64,000 bases of DNA from Lachnospiraceae bacterium. Lineage in GTDB: Bacteria > Bacillota > Clostridia > Lachnospirales > Lachnospiraceae. The notes under the pieces are model-generated. The model saw only the letters and a list, made by a program, of their open reading frames with translations, was not told the DNA's origin and ran no database searches. The stretch spans positions 301,153 to 365,152 of the forward strand of contig CAJTHM010000002.1 of NCBI GenBank assembly GCA_910576125.1. The letters run 5' to 3'. Shown here in pieces: positions 1 through 9,926 of the stretch. Made by a program: the position numbers and the translations under genes. The number at the start of each line of letters is the position of its first letter. Position 1 is the stretch's first letter.

Positions 1-1
1 G

Positions 2-478
2 TGCTATAAAAATTTGAGTGTTGTACTGGAAAACTATGATTACTATAATATGGTTAAAGATTCAATCCTCGAATACATCTGTAGAAACATTTTAAATAAA
101 ATAAGTATCTTTTCTAGTGATAAGTTTCGAATAGCGGGCTATTGTTATCCATATGCTGAAGAAATTCAAGGGAAAAAAATAGTTATATATGGCGCAGGTG
201 CCGTTGGGAGGGATTATTATACCCAGATAAGCAGATATACGGATTGTGATATTGTGGCATGGGTGGATTTGGACTCGGAAAAATATGACTATCCATATAT
301 AAAATTATATGGAATAGAGGCCTTGGATGTTTTGGAATTTGATTTGGTACTTATAGCGGTTAAGAAAGAGGAGATGGCAAAACATATATATAAACAGCTA
401 ATACAAAAAAATGTTGATAAGGATAAAATTATTTGGGTGGAACCTCGAACATATGGGATATTGCCAGAAGAAAATTAA
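2..478 (+). CDS. C-terminal part of a protein ending in a Rossmann-like module (5' end outside window)
   Basis: The frame is open to the left edge, so only about the last 158 residues are visible. A TTG at 14 is in frame but has no ribosome site, so the true start lies upstream. A short helical stretch is followed by a module beginning KKIVIYGAGAVGRDYY and continuing through AWVDLDSE and DLVLIAVK, which resembles a dinucleotide-binding Rossmann fold with its glycine loop. The same module ends the GT2 enzyme at 6048-7346 and the HAD protein at 2511-4577. By analogy the missing part may be a glycosyltransferase; that is inference. The gene is AT-rich like its right-hand neighbours. Confidence 0.7.
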   Translation, partial: CYKNLSVVLENYDYYNMVKDSILEYICRNILNKISIFSSDKFRIAGYCYPYAEEIQGKKIVIYGAGAVGRDYYTQISRYTDCDIVAWVDLDSEKYDYPYIKLYGIEALDVLEFDLVLIAVKKEEMAKHIYKQLIQKNVDKDKIIWVEPRTYGILPEEN

Positions 479-577
479 AAGTCAGATTTTTATTAGGACA
501 TTATTGAGGAGAAATTAGGTAGAGAAATATTCTTTGTGGGATGACCTGGAAGAATATTTATTTGAGGGAGAATAGCC

Positions 578-1456
578 GTGAACATAGTATGTTTTTCAGG
601 GGGACTTGGGAATCAAATGTTCCAGTATGCATTTTACAAGGCGCTTAAGTTAAGAGGAAAGGGTACTGTTAAGGTAAACTTGGCGGAATATCGCAATAAT
701 GCAGAAAAGCGCAAATTTGAATTGAACAGTGTGTTCCCTAGTATTAAGTTGGAAAACGATGGAAAGAATATTTATTCGAAGAAAAAAAACAGGTATTTAA
801 AAATGAGAACCGGCAGGAACTGGGTTGCGTATATTAACTATCATTTGCTGCCTATGTGTATTTACTTTAAAGAAAAGGAAGATAGCGTATATGATAAGAG
901 AGTCTATAAACTAAGAAATGCCGCCATGTATGGCTACTGGCAGACAGAAAAATATTTTAGCAATATAAAGGAAGAACTAAAGAAGGATTTCACTTTCCAG
1001 TATGGGGAACGACAGCTGGAATTATTAAGGAATAAATTCCTTAATGACGAAAAAACAGTTGCCATACATATACGAAGAGGGGATTATCTGAAAAAACCCG
1101 CTATATATGGAAATTTGAGTGAGAGCAGTTACTATAAGAATTCCATTGAAAGCATGAAGACCAAATTGGGAGAGGCGCATTTAGTCTTTTTTTCCGATGA
1201 TATTCCATGGGTGAAAAAGCATTATGATTTCCCGGATGCTACTTATATAAGCGGAGAGATGTTCGAGCGATATGAACCATGGTATGATATGTGTTTGATG
1301 TCGAGCTGTGCCCATAATATTATTGCAAATAGTTCTTTCAGCTGGTGGGCGGCGTGGTTAAACCAAAATCAGAACAAAATAGTGATTGCCCCAAAGAAAT
1401 GGCTGATTGGAAGGGAAACCCCGGATATTTGGTGCGATGGGTGGATTGTAATATAG
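578..1456 (+). CDS. Alpha-1,2-fucosyltransferase, GT11 family
   Basis: A 292-residue protein of normal GT11 length, expected to transfer fucose from GDP-fucose to a galactose-type acceptor on a cell-surface glycan. The N-terminus has the family signature FSGGLGNQMFQYAFYKAL. The GDP-fucose-binding motif AIHIRRGDYL is near residue 164, and the C-terminal block NSSFSWWAAWL near residue 257. The GTG start at 578 follows a GAGGGAGA ribosome site. It has no signal peptide or membrane segment, as expected for a cytoplasmic enzyme. It is the one glycan enzyme in the left part of the cluster without the shared Rossmann-like module. The family is clear; the acceptor is not predictable. Confidence 0.93.
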   Translation: MNIVCFSGGLGNQMFQYAFYKALKLRGKGTVKVNLAEYRNNAEKRKFELNSVFPSIKLENDGKNIYSKKKNRYLKMRTGRNWVAYINYHLLPMCIYFKEKEDSVYDKRVYKLRNAAMYGYWQTEKYFSNIKEELKKDFTFQYGERQLELLRNKFLNDEKTVAIHIRRGDYLKKPAIYGNLSESSYYKNSIESMKTKLGEAHLVFFSDDIPWVKKHYDFPDATYISGEMFERYEPWYDMCLMSSCAHNIIANSSFSWWAAWLNQNQNKIVIAPKKWLIGRETPDIWCDGWIVI

Positions 1457-1471
1457 GCTGGAGGGAATGTA

Positions 1472-2518
1472 GTGAAAATAGCGGTTGTGGGGATAGGAAA
1501 AATATATTTTAGGGAAAAAGGTTTTCTGGAAAAAAAGTATGATATAGCAGCGATTGCAGATAATGCGAAAGCAGGACAATATATTGAAGGATATAATTGT
1601 GTATCAATTGGCGAGCTGCAAAGGATAGATTGGGATAAAATCCTTATCTGTACCAGTGCGTATATGGCAGAGCTGAGGAGCCAATTAAATGAGATGGGAA
1701 TCGAAAATGATAAGATTTTGAGCATCAACGAAATTTTGGACGAGATTCATAAAGATGCTGATATGGATAAATACAATGCGGATAAAGCGGAATATAAAAG
1801 ACAATGTGTTGAGAAAAGGGCGTCTCTGTTTTTATTTAATAGCAGGTATGAAAAACCGAAAATAAAAGATTACAGAGAGCAATCTGGCGATATGGATCAT
1901 CATTATTATTATATGGATATCTTAGTGGCCAAAAAAATTATACAGGATTGTCCAAAGCATCATTATGATATAGGCTCACGAGTTGACGGACTGATATCCC
2001 ATTTGATTACGGCCGATATCATGACGACAGCCATAGATATCAGACCACTAACTGTAAGGAATCCAGGAGGCGGAATTGTGCCGCTTGAATTTATTCAGGC
2101 GGATGCAGTGACATTGACAGAAATACAGGATAATTCTATCGCGTCCTTGTCGTCTTTACATGCGGTTGAGCATTTTGGATTAGGGCGATATGGGGATGTG
2201 ATAGATACAGATGCGTGCTATAAAGCGATGAAAACCATGCAGAGGGTTTTGGCTTGTGGAGGCAAATTGTACTTTGCAGTGCCTGTTGGAAAAGAAGACC
2301 GACTGTATTTCAATGCGCATAGAGTTTTTCGGCCTGATACATTATTAGAATGCTTCGACCAATTGAAAGCTGAAGAAATGTTTCTGATACACAATAATGA
2401 GATTTTGGCATATACTTCTGCTGATATTGCTGCAAAATCCTACCAACAGGAAGTTGGTGAATATGATTGCGGCATTTTTATCTTTAGTAAAAGTCAGGAG
2501 TGGGTTCACGGTGATTAG
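1472..2518 (+). CDS. DUF268-like (methyltransferase-like) protein with N-terminal Rossmann-like module
   Basis: A 348-residue protein in two parts. Residues 1-90 (MKIAVVGIGKIYFREKG, then DKILICTSAYMAELRSQL) look like a diverged copy of the Rossmann-like module found across this cluster. Residues about 135-345 resemble DUF268: HHYYYMDILVAKKI, HYDIGSRVDGLISHL, IDIRPLTV, SSLHAVEHFGLGRYGD and GGKLYFAVPVG. That layout matches a class I SAM-dependent methyltransferase fold, with an acidic residue after beta 2 and a post-motif GGKLYF. No substrate can be named. GTG start at 1472 after GGAGGGAATGTA. Its stop overlaps the next gene's start by 8 nt, so the two are probably translationally coupled. Confidence 0.72.
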   Translation: MKIAVVGIGKIYFREKGFLEKKYDIAAIADNAKAGQYIEGYNCVSIGELQRIDWDKILICTSAYMAELRSQLNEMGIENDKILSINEILDEIHKDADMDKYNADKAEYKRQCVEKRASLFLFNSRYEKPKIKDYREQSGDMDHHYYYMDILVAKKIIQDCPKHHYDIGSRVDGLISHLITADIMTTAIDIRPLTVRNPGGGIVPLEFIQADAVTLTEIQDNSIASLSSLHAVEHFGLGRYGDVIDTDACYKAMKTMQRVLACGGKLYFAVPVGKEDRLYFNAHRVFRPDTLLECFDQLKAEEMFLIHNNEILAYTSADIAAKSYQQEVGEYDCGIFIFSKSQEWVHGD

Positions 2519-4577
2519 CTTTGATATTTTTGATACATTGATTACACGAAAGACAGTATTCTCTACGGGGACTTTTCTCATTGTGCAGAAACGCCTTGAA
2601 CGTGAGAAACTTGATGTTGACAGATGCTTTATTGATAATTTTTTCGATTTGAGAATCAGCGCTGAGAATAGTGCAAGGATTCTGGCAAAAGGGGACGCGA
2701 AGGATGAGGTATGCATTGAGGATATATATGATGAGCTTGCAGATAAAACAGGCTTGGCTCCTGCCACCGCTGATGCCATAAAAAGTATGGAAATGGAAGC
2801 AGAGAGAGATAATATAGTTCCCTGTATGAAAAATATAGAAAAGCTGAAAAGATACCATGAGAAGGGAGAAAGGATTGTACTTATTTCCGATATGTATCTG
2901 GATTCTGCAACATTGAGAAGGATTCTTTGTTCGATAGACTCTGTATTTGAGAAAATTCCGATTTATGTTTCCAGTGAGTATGGTGTAACAAAGTCTGATG
3001 GGAAACTATACCAGCTTGTGCAGAAAGTAGAAAAGACCGAAAGCAGCAATTGGGTACATTACGGTGATAACAGGGAAGCTGATATACTCATTCCGAGGCT
3101 TATGGGAATAGCGGCTTATTTATCTAGAATACCAGAGCTTGAGGAATGGGAACTTAAAATAGCAGATAGATGTAACGTGAAATATAATCTGGATTTGCAA
3201 GTGTTTTTGGGAATGGCAAGATATGTAAGGCAAACCAGAAAATTAGATGTGAATACAAAGATTGGATTGTCTATAGGTGGAATGGCGCTATATCCATATG
3301 CATGTTGGATTTTGAGGAGATGTGGCGAATTAAATATAAACAGATTGTATTTCATAGCAAGAGATGGGTACATAATAAAAGCTGTAACAGATAGAATTAT
3401 AAAAAATCAAGGATTAGATGTCGCAACGTCTTACTTTTATGGTTCTAGGATGGCATGGAAAGATGATGGCCGATATAGCAATAAGAAGAATTTGATTTTT
3501 CAATATATACAACAGGAAATAGATTTTTCTGATGAAAATTTTGCATTTGTCGATGTACAGGGAACGGGAGAGACTTTTAATGCTTTTGCTGCTCTATTAG
3601 GAACATTTATAGAGCAGCCATGTAGGATATTTTACTACGATCTTTTTAAAAAAAGAAAACTTGATAATTGTAAAACTTATAGTTTTTTTACGAATAACGA
3701 ATGCGCAATGTGCGAGAGTGTGTGCAGGGCACCTCACGATATTACAATTGGATATCGAAGGAAGAATGGTAAGATAGTGCCTGTTCTGGATTCTGATGAC
3801 AGAGAAAAATGGAGTAGATGTGGAATTCGGGATTTTACGAGAGGAACGATTCTTTTTGCGGACTACATGAGCAAATATGTCAATGAGATAGAACAGATAA
3901 ACGTGGAGAATCAACAATTAGCTATTGAAGCAATGGCATATATTAAGAATCCTTCCAGTAAGATGGTAATGGATTATTTTGCAGAAATACCCCATGGAAA
4001 TGCAGAAAAAGAGGCAGGTTATACATTTGCCCCTAAGCTTAGCTATACAGATTTTTTTAAAATTTTTCTTTACAGAACAGATGAAAGCATAGAGACATTT
4101 TATCATGGTTCTGATTTGGAATATTCACTAAAAAGGACAAATTTAATGGAAGAGAAATTTCTAAACTGGTGCAGGAAAGAGAACTTCAAGGGATTGGGAA
4201 ACTGCATTCATAGGTGGAAACAATATAAGAGGCAGGGGGAGAAAGTAAAGCGAAGAAAACTTCCGAAAATCATTTTATATGGCGCAGGGGACAATGGGAA
4301 AAAGCTATTTCATCAGATATCGCTATATGATTCTGGGAGTATTGTTGCATGGGTCGACATTAAAAAAGACATATATGTAGGCAAAGGATATCCAGTGAAG
4401 TCAGTTAAGAATATTTTTTTGAAAGAATATGATTATCTCGTTCTGACAATGAGGAACCATGAAATAAGGGATAGTCTGCGTCATATGCTGCAGCAGGCGG
4501 GAATCAGGGGAGATAAGATTCTGACAATAGACCAATATACCAAGTATGTATTAGAGGGCAAAAAGCAGGAGGAATAA
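2511..4577 (+). CDS. HAD-superfamily hydrolase-like protein with C-terminal Rossmann-like module
   Basis: I place the start at GTG 2511, which follows CAGGAG at 2495-2500 and gives 688 residues; an upstream in-frame start at 2397 would overlap the previous gene by 122 nt. Residues 1-230 show HAD motifs: SFDIFDTLITRK (nucleophile Asp and DxD), VLISDMYLDSATL, and HYGDNREADI. The middle (INRLYFIARDGYIIKAV) resembles the second half of large HAD proteins of the COG5610 type found in polysaccharide clusters. The last about 110 residues carry the shared module (KIILYGAGDNGKKLF, AWVDIKKD, DYLVLTMRN). Substrate unknown; a role in glycan assembly is inferred from context. Confidence 0.78.
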   Translation: MISFDIFDTLITRKTVFSTGTFLIVQKRLEREKLDVDRCFIDNFFDLRISAENSARILAKGDAKDEVCIEDIYDELADKTGLAPATADAIKSMEMEAERDNIVPCMKNIEKLKRYHEKGERIVLISDMYLDSATLRRILCSIDSVFEKIPIYVSSEYGVTKSDGKLYQLVQKVEKTESSNWVHYGDNREADILIPRLMGIAAYLSRIPELEEWELKIADRCNVKYNLDLQVFLGMARYVRQTRKLDVNTKIGLSIGGMALYPYACWILRRCGELNINRLYFIARDGYIIKAVTDRIIKNQGLDVATSYFYGSRMAWKDDGRYSNKKNLIFQYIQQEIDFSDENFAFVDVQGTGETFNAFAALLGTFIEQPCRIFYYDLFKKRKLDNCKTYSFFTNNECAMCESVCRAPHDITIGYRRKNGKIVPVLDSDDREKWSRCGIRDFTRGTILFADYMSKYVNEIEQINVENQQLAIEAMAYIKNPSSKMVMDYFAEIPHGNAEKEAGYTFAPKLSYTDFFKIFLYRTDESIETFYHGSDLEYSLKRTNLMEEKFLNWCRKENFKGLGNCIHRWKQYKRQGEKVKRRKLPKIILYGAGDNGKKLFHQISLYDSGSIVAWVDIKKDIYVGKGYPVKSVKNIFLKEYDYLVLTMRNHEIRDSLRHMLQQAGIRGDKILTIDQYTKYVLEGKKQEE

Positions 4578-4579
4578 GG

Positions 4580-5983
4580 TTGCAGGAAAATGTTTTTTGG
4601 GGGGCTGGGAAATTAGGCAAAAAAATGTGCGAGTTATGGGCCTCTTATGGAATCAGGCCAGATTACGTTTTTGATAACAACAAAGAATTAGAAGGAACTT
4701 ATTGTAATGGCATCGCGATTTCACCAAAAGAAAAAATCAAAGAATTAGTGAATCCAAGGATTTTCATCACTTGCAGCCGAACAGAGGAAATAGCAGAACA
4801 ACTGCGGGACGAATATGGCTATACAAATATTGTAGAATGTGACAACGTTAGAAAGATGGTCAGGGTTTTGGTTTTAAATGAGATGATAAAACCACAGAAT
4901 ACCTTGTGCAGTGCAAGTAGAAAGCACGATATACTTTTTGATTTGGAAAATGGAATGGTCTTAGGAGGAGTGGAATCATGGACGTTTGAGTCGGCAGCGA
5001 AGCTTGAGAAAATGGGGTATAACTGTGAGTATATTTCAACAGATTTCCAGCAGAGTACAGTTTCTTGCGAAAAGGTTGATATTACTGAAATCCCCTATGT
5101 CAGATTGGGATGGGCGGCAGGCTTAGAGTTGTGCTGTAGAGAAGTTCTGGCAAATATGCCCTGCACTGTCATATGCAATTTTGCGGGACTTCATTTTTTA
5201 GCTGCATGCATGGCCAAAAACGTGGACAGAGAAAAAGTGTGTCTGATTGCGGTACAACACAGCGATGACGAGGCCTACTACGAAGCCTATACAGATATGG
5301 AAAGCTACATCGACAAATGTCTTGTGGTCAGTAACCGAATCAGACAGAAGTTGTCGGCAAAGGGATTCCCTGAAGAGAAATGCCGCTATCTGCCCTGGAA
5401 AGTTCCCTGTGAAGAGGAAAAGGTACGACCCTATTCAGAAGCAGGTTCACCCATCCGGCTGGGATATGCAGGGCGTATTGTGAAATCTCAGAAGCGGGCG
5501 GACTGCTTGGTGGAAATAGCCAAAAAACTTCGGGACAAGGGTATACCTTTCCTTCTGGAAGCGGCCGGAGAAGGAGACGCACAGGGAGCCATGGAAGAAG
5601 AAACCCTCCGGGAGGGATTACAGGAATCAGTCAGGTTTGTGGGAGTGATAAAGCGCCAGGAAATCAGCCTGTTCTGGAAACGCCAGGATATCATGCTCAG
5701 TTGCTCTGAAGTGGAGGGGCACAGCATTTCACAGGCGGAAGCCATGGCATCCGGCGCAGTTCCGGTGATTACAAATGTATCAGGTGCAGAGGACGATGTG
5801 GTTGATGGACAAAATGGATTCATTGTTGAGATAGGGGACATAGACGGTATAGTGGAAAAGATATGCTATCTACACCGGAACCGTGATAAGCTTGCTCAGA
5901 TGGGGAAAGAAGCTCATGCTACGATTTACATGAGGCAGAAAAACTTTGATTATAAGAGATTTTGGGAAGATTTGTTGAAATGA
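4580..5983 (+). CDS. GT4-type glycosyltransferase with N-terminal Rossmann-like module
   Basis: A 467-residue protein starting at TTG 4580 behind AGGAGG, two bases after the previous stop. Residues 1-95 form the shared module (NVFWGAGKLGKKMCE, DYVFDNNKE, RIFITCSRTEE). From about residue 115 the protein is a GT-B glycosyltransferase: GGVESWTFESAAKL near the N-domain acceptor side, then RLGYAGRIVKSQKRADCLVE and the GT4 nucleotide-sugar block SEVEGHSISQAEAMASGAVPVIT with its conserved acidic residues. It should add a sugar from an activated donor to a membrane- or lipid-linked glycan in the cytoplasm. Donor and acceptor are not predictable. Confidence 0.85.
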   Translation: MQENVFWGAGKLGKKMCELWASYGIRPDYVFDNNKELEGTYCNGIAISPKEKIKELVNPRIFITCSRTEEIAEQLRDEYGYTNIVECDNVRKMVRVLVLNEMIKPQNTLCSASRKHDILFDLENGMVLGGVESWTFESAAKLEKMGYNCEYISTDFQQSTVSCEKVDITEIPYVRLGWAAGLELCCREVLANMPCTVICNFAGLHFLAACMAKNVDREKVCLIAVQHSDDEAYYEAYTDMESYIDKCLVVSNRIRQKLSAKGFPEEKCRYLPWKVPCEEEKVRPYSEAGSPIRLGYAGRIVKSQKRADCLVEIAKKLRDKGIPFLLEAAGEGDAQGAMEEETLREGLQESVRFVGVIKRQEISLFWKRQDIMLSCSEVEGHSISQAEAMASGAVPVITNVSGAEDDVVDGQNGFIVEIGDIDGIVEKICYLHRNRDKLAQMGKEAHATIYMRQKNFDYKRFWEDLLK

Positions 5984-6047
5984 AGAGATTCAGCAAAAAA
6001 TGTTCATTCGTGAAGGCAATGGTGAAAACCATTTAGAGGTGAAATAG

Positions 6048-7346
6048 GTGGCTGAGATATCAATATTGGTTCCGGTATATAACGTGGAAAGGTACATCAG
6101 GGCATGTTTGGACAGTATACTGGAACAGTCATTCAAGGACTTTGAAGTGATTTGTATGGACGATGGTTCTACTGACAGTTCAGGAGCCATTCTGGATGAA
6201 TACGCATCCAGAGATAGCCGGATAAAGGTGGTACATAAGAAGAACTCCGGTTACGGAAATACCATGAACGAAGCCATGCGGCTGGCACAAGGCCGATACA
6301 TTGGAATCGTGGAGAGTGATGATACTATAGAAAAGGGCATGTTCCGGACGTTGTATGAGACCGCATCAGGCCATGATTTGGACATGGTGAAGACTGATTT
6401 CTGCCGGGTCTGGCATGATGAAACGGTTGGCAGAGAAGTCAGGAGACAGTACGCGAAACTGACGGAAAACCAATCCATGTATGACAGGGTGATAGACCCT
6501 AATTTGGAACTGCAGTCCTATTTATTAGAGAAATTCACATGGAATGCCCTCTATAAAAGGGAGATGATCATAAAAAATAATATACAATACAATGAAACGC
6601 CTGGAGCCTCCTATCAGGACAATGGATTCTGGTTCCAGACATTTTATTGGGCAAAAAGGGCCATGTTTCTGGAGAAATCCTTCTATAATTACAGACAGGA
6701 TAATATGGCCGCCTCTTCGCACAGCAAACAGAAAGTATATGCCATGAAGAGCGAATTTGACTTTATTCGAAATTTCATGATTGCCCATCAGGACGACAGA
6801 AAGGAATTGTACAAAATCTGTTTCCATCTCCGGATGATGGCATATTTGTTCACGCTGTCCAGAATAGATTTATCCTTAAAACTGGAATTTGCCCAAACGA
6901 TAGAAAAAGAATGCCGATATTTTGAACTGCAGGGTGAGGCAAGCTATGACTGGCTGGATGAAGCGCAAAAATCAATCCTGAAGAATCCAGTGAAATATGT
7001 GGATGAAGTAGTCATAGGATGCAGGGAAATAGAAAAAGCCATAGCAGGATATCGCAATATTATCGTATATGGTGCTGGCGCATACGGTGAGCGGGCTGTC
7101 ATAAGGCTGCATAACTGTATGAATGGAAAGCAGGCTGTAAAAGTAGCAGTCACCGGCCTCGGCGGAAGGACAATGAGCTGTCAGGGGGAGCCTGTATACG
7201 AAATTGTCGATTGCATCAAGGACAGGGAGACAGTGCTGGTGATTCTGGCTGTCAAAGAGGGGACAGATGCTTATCGAGAGATGCGGGCTAATTTAAAGAG
7301 TCTGCAGTTTAAAAATGTGATATCCATATCAGCGAGGAGTGTGTAG
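6048..7346 (+). CDS. GT2 family glycosyltransferase with C-terminal Rossmann-like module
   Basis: A 432-residue protein. Residues 1-230 are a GT-A fold: ISILVPVYNVERYIRACLDS, VICMDDGSTDSSG, and the DxD-like block IGIVESDDTIEKGM. A helical region follows. The last about 100 residues are the shared module (NIIVYGAGAYGERAV, VAVTGLGG, VLVILAVKEG). GTG start at 6048 after GAGGTGAAATAG. The layout matches the visible part of the truncated gene at the left edge. The enzyme probably extends a cell-surface glycan from a nucleotide-sugar donor. Confidence 0.87.
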   Translation: MAEISILVPVYNVERYIRACLDSILEQSFKDFEVICMDDGSTDSSGAILDEYASRDSRIKVVHKKNSGYGNTMNEAMRLAQGRYIGIVESDDTIEKGMFRTLYETASGHDLDMVKTDFCRVWHDETVGREVRRQYAKLTENQSMYDRVIDPNLELQSYLLEKFTWNALYKREMIIKNNIQYNETPGASYQDNGFWFQTFYWAKRAMFLEKSFYNYRQDNMAASSHSKQKVYAMKSEFDFIRNFMIAHQDDRKELYKICFHLRMMAYLFTLSRIDLSLKLEFAQTIEKECRYFELQGEASYDWLDEAQKSILKNPVKYVDEVVIGCREIEKAIAGYRNIIVYGAGAYGERAVIRLHNCMNGKQAVKVAVTGLGGRTMSCQGEPVYEIVDCIKDRETVLVILAVKEGTDAYREMRANLKSLQFKNVISISARSV

Positions 7347-7347
7347 C

Positions 7348-9591
7348 ATGGAACAGTCACAGGATTTGATAAAGGGCATACAAAAGGGGCTTTTACAGTG
7401 GTATGATTTTCATGAGGGATGTGAGGCGCTTTATATCGGAGAGAGGGCAGAGCCCCTTGCGGAGATGCTTGTGGAGAAAGGCTTGAAGGTTTTCTGCGCG
7501 ACATTTCCGGAAGTGCTTTGTCAGGACAGGCAGAACGGATATGGGCACCGTTTCAATTATATCGTGTGTATAGAAGCGCTGGAAAGGGTGACAGACCCCA
7601 CGGAGGCTCTAAGGGCTTTCCGTGGCATGCTCCGCCAGGACGGGAAGCTGCTGTTGGGGATGAACAATCGCTTTGGCATACGCTATTTCTGTGGTGACAG
7701 GGATATCTATACGAACAGGTGCTTTGATGGCGTGGAAGGATACAGGAGAGTATATCAGAAAGCAGAAGATGCTTTCAGAGGGCGTTCTTATGACATGGCT
7801 GAACTGAAAGATATGCTCAGGCAGTCAGGGTGGAGCTGTTTTCAGTTCTTTTCCGTCTTTTCAGAGTTAAGGAATCCGACACTGATATATGCAGAAGATT
7901 TTTTACCCAACGAGGATTTAACGAACCGCCTGTTCCCTTTTTACCACCATCCGCAGAATGTCTTCCTGGATGAGAGGATGCTGTACGGAGATTTGGCAGA
8001 GAACGGCATGTTCCACCAGATGGCAAATGCATATTTGATAGAGTGCGGGATGAGCGATGATATGTCGGATATCAATCAGGTCACCTGCTCTATGGACAGA
8101 GGAAAGGAGAATGCCCTATTTACGATTATCCGCAAGTCTGGAATCGTGGAAAAGAAGCCTGCGTACACGGAGGGCGAAAAGCGTCTGAAGGTGATTATAG
8201 AGAACGGGCAGGATCTGGCTGAGCATGGAATTTCCGTGGTCACTGCCAGATTGGAACACGGCTCATATATCATGCCCTATGTGGACGGAGAAGTAGCGCA
8301 GCTGTATTTCGAGAGGCTGATAGAAACAGATGTAGAGAAGTTTCTACAGGAAATGGATTGTTTCCAGGGGCTGATTCTGCAGTCGTCAGAGATTGTTAAG
8401 CAGGATTTGGGGGATGGAGAGGGGGCGATTCTGCGCAAGGGTTACCCGGATATGGTTCCGTTAAATTGCTTTTACACGGGTGGAGAGTTCGTGTTTTATG
8501 ACCAGGAATTCTGTGTGGAAAATTATCCCGCCAATGCTATTCTGGCAAGAACGATTACCACATTTTATTGTGGATACCGGGAAGCGAACAGGATTATTTC
8601 CATGGACACATTGTTTGAGCGGTATCATTTGGCTGAGAAGCGTGAAAAATGGATACAGATGGAGGGGATGTTCCTCACAGAACTTTTGAACCATAACCAG
8701 CTTTCCGTATATTATAATCAACATCGAATCAACGAAGGGGCGCTCAATTCCAATCGCCAGAGAATAAATTGTACGGACTGGGAATACAGAAAGCTCTTTG
8801 TGGATATTTTTGAACATGCGGATACGCGTAGGCTCATCCTGTTTGGCTCCGGCAATTTCGCGGAGAAATTCCTGACCTTATATGGGAGGGACTATCCTGT
8901 ATATGCCATTATAGACAATAATGAGAAGAAATGGGGAAATAAGGTAAAGGGGATAGAGGTGCAGTCTCCGGATATCCTTCAGCAGATGCGGAAGGATGAA
9001 TACAAAGTGCTGATTTGCATAAAGAATTATGTGTCAGTGATGGAGCAGCTGAACGCACTGGGGATTACGGAATACAGTATTTACGACGCAAATATAGGGT
9101 ATGGAAGGAAGATGGACGCCAGACCTGTCCAGACCTCCGGCCAGAAAGGGAAGGAATTGCCTAAAAAATACCATGTTGGGTATATTTCCGGTGTATTCGA
9201 TTTGTTCCATGTGGGACATCTGAATATGTTCAAACGGGCGAAGGAACAGTGCGACTATCTCATTGTTGGCGTAGTGACGGACGAAGGTGTTCGAAGGTAT
9301 AAAAAAGCCGAGCCTTTTGTCCCTTTTGAGGAAAGAATAGAGCTGGTTCGCGCCTGCCGTTATGTGGATGAGGCGGTAGAGATTCCGGTGCAATACAATG
9401 ATACGAAAGAGGCATATAAACTGTACCATTTCGACTGCCAGTTCTCAGGCAGTGATTATGAGAATGACCCATTTTGGATTTCGAACAAAAATTATTTGGA
9501 ACAGAATGGATCTACTCTGGTATTTTTTCCTTATACACAGACCACAAATTCAACACGGATTAAAGCGTTGATTGAAAAAAGGCTGATGTAA
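7348..9591 (+). CDS. Fusion: methyltransferase-like + kinase-like region + Rossmann-like module + glycerol-phosphate-type cytidylyltransferase
   Basis: ATG 7348 follows GAGGAG with 9-nt spacing and gives 747 residues; GTG 7339 is possible. Residues about 20-220 look like a class I methyltransferase (LYIGERAEPLAEMLVEKG; FNYIVCIEALERVTDP; GKLLLGMNNRFG). Residues about 230-440 contain MVPLNCF and FVFYDQEF, resembling the catalytic and metal motifs of aminoglycoside-phosphotransferase-like kinases (inference). Residues about 485-600 are the shared module (RLILFGSGNFAEKFL, YAIIDNNEKK, KVLICIKN). Residues about 608-747 are a nucleotidyltransferase with GVFDLFHVGHLNMFKRAKE, the HxGH motif of TagD-type enzymes that make CDP-glycerol or a related CDP-polyol. 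A shortened paralog lies at 12067-13188. Likely role: activated polyol and modification for a teichoic-acid-like or capsule polymer. Confidence 0.82.
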   Translation: MEQSQDLIKGIQKGLLQWYDFHEGCEALYIGERAEPLAEMLVEKGLKVFCATFPEVLCQDRQNGYGHRFNYIVCIEALERVTDPTEALRAFRGMLRQDGKLLLGMNNRFGIRYFCGDRDIYTNRCFDGVEGYRRVYQKAEDAFRGRSYDMAELKDMLRQSGWSCFQFFSVFSELRNPTLIYAEDFLPNEDLTNRLFPFYHHPQNVFLDERMLYGDLAENGMFHQMANAYLIECGMSDDMSDINQVTCSMDRGKENALFTIIRKSGIVEKKPAYTEGEKRLKVIIENGQDLAEHGISVVTARLEHGSYIMPYVDGEVAQLYFERLIETDVEKFLQEMDCFQGLILQSSEIVKQDLGDGEGAILRKGYPDMVPLNCFYTGGEFVFYDQEFCVENYPANAILARTITTFYCGYREANRIISMDTLFERYHLAEKREKWIQMEGMFLTELLNHNQLSVYYNQHRINEGALNSNRQRINCTDWEYRKLFVDIFEHADTRRLILFGSGNFAEKFLTLYGRDYPVYAIIDNNEKKWGNKVKGIEVQSPDILQQMRKDEYKVLICIKNYVSVMEQLNALGITEYSIYDANIGYGRKMDARPVQTSGQKGKELPKKYHVGYISGVFDLFHVGHLNMFKRAKEQCDYLIVGVVTDEGVRRYKKAEPFVPFEERIELVRACRYVDEAVEIPVQYNDTKEAYKLYHFDCQFSGSDYENDPFWISNKNYLEQNGSTLVFFPYTQTTNSTRIKALIEKRLM

Positions 9592-9926
9592 CTGAGAGAA
9601 AATGAAAAATTCCGGACAGGAAATCGAGGAAGTCCAGGAGAGGAACCAGGGAGAAAAGAAATCCTACAGGGTGGATGACGGTTTCAAGTTACAGGAACCG
9701 CATCGTGAACTCTGTAATTAAAGGAGAATTGCTTGTAATATACGAAAAAGAAAATGCTGCGATTCTGATTCTGTCATGGGGTATACCAGGAGTGGGTCAG
9801 CGTATCTATATTAAGGAAGAGAATAGGAAGGTTATATAGTGTCAGGAAGCTAAAAAACCAATAGACACCCCTTACAGAATATGCTAAACTTTCCGTAAAC
9901 ACATTTTCATTCCAGGAGGGCGCAGC
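9592..9926 (+). other. 335-bp intergenic stretch
   Basis: No convincing gene. A 39-codon frame runs from ATG 9602 to 9721 with only a weak ribosome site and no recognisable homology. I see no strong terminator hairpin and no clear promoter. The last bases (CCAGGAGGGCGCAGC) are the ribosome site of the next gene. Confidence 0.5.
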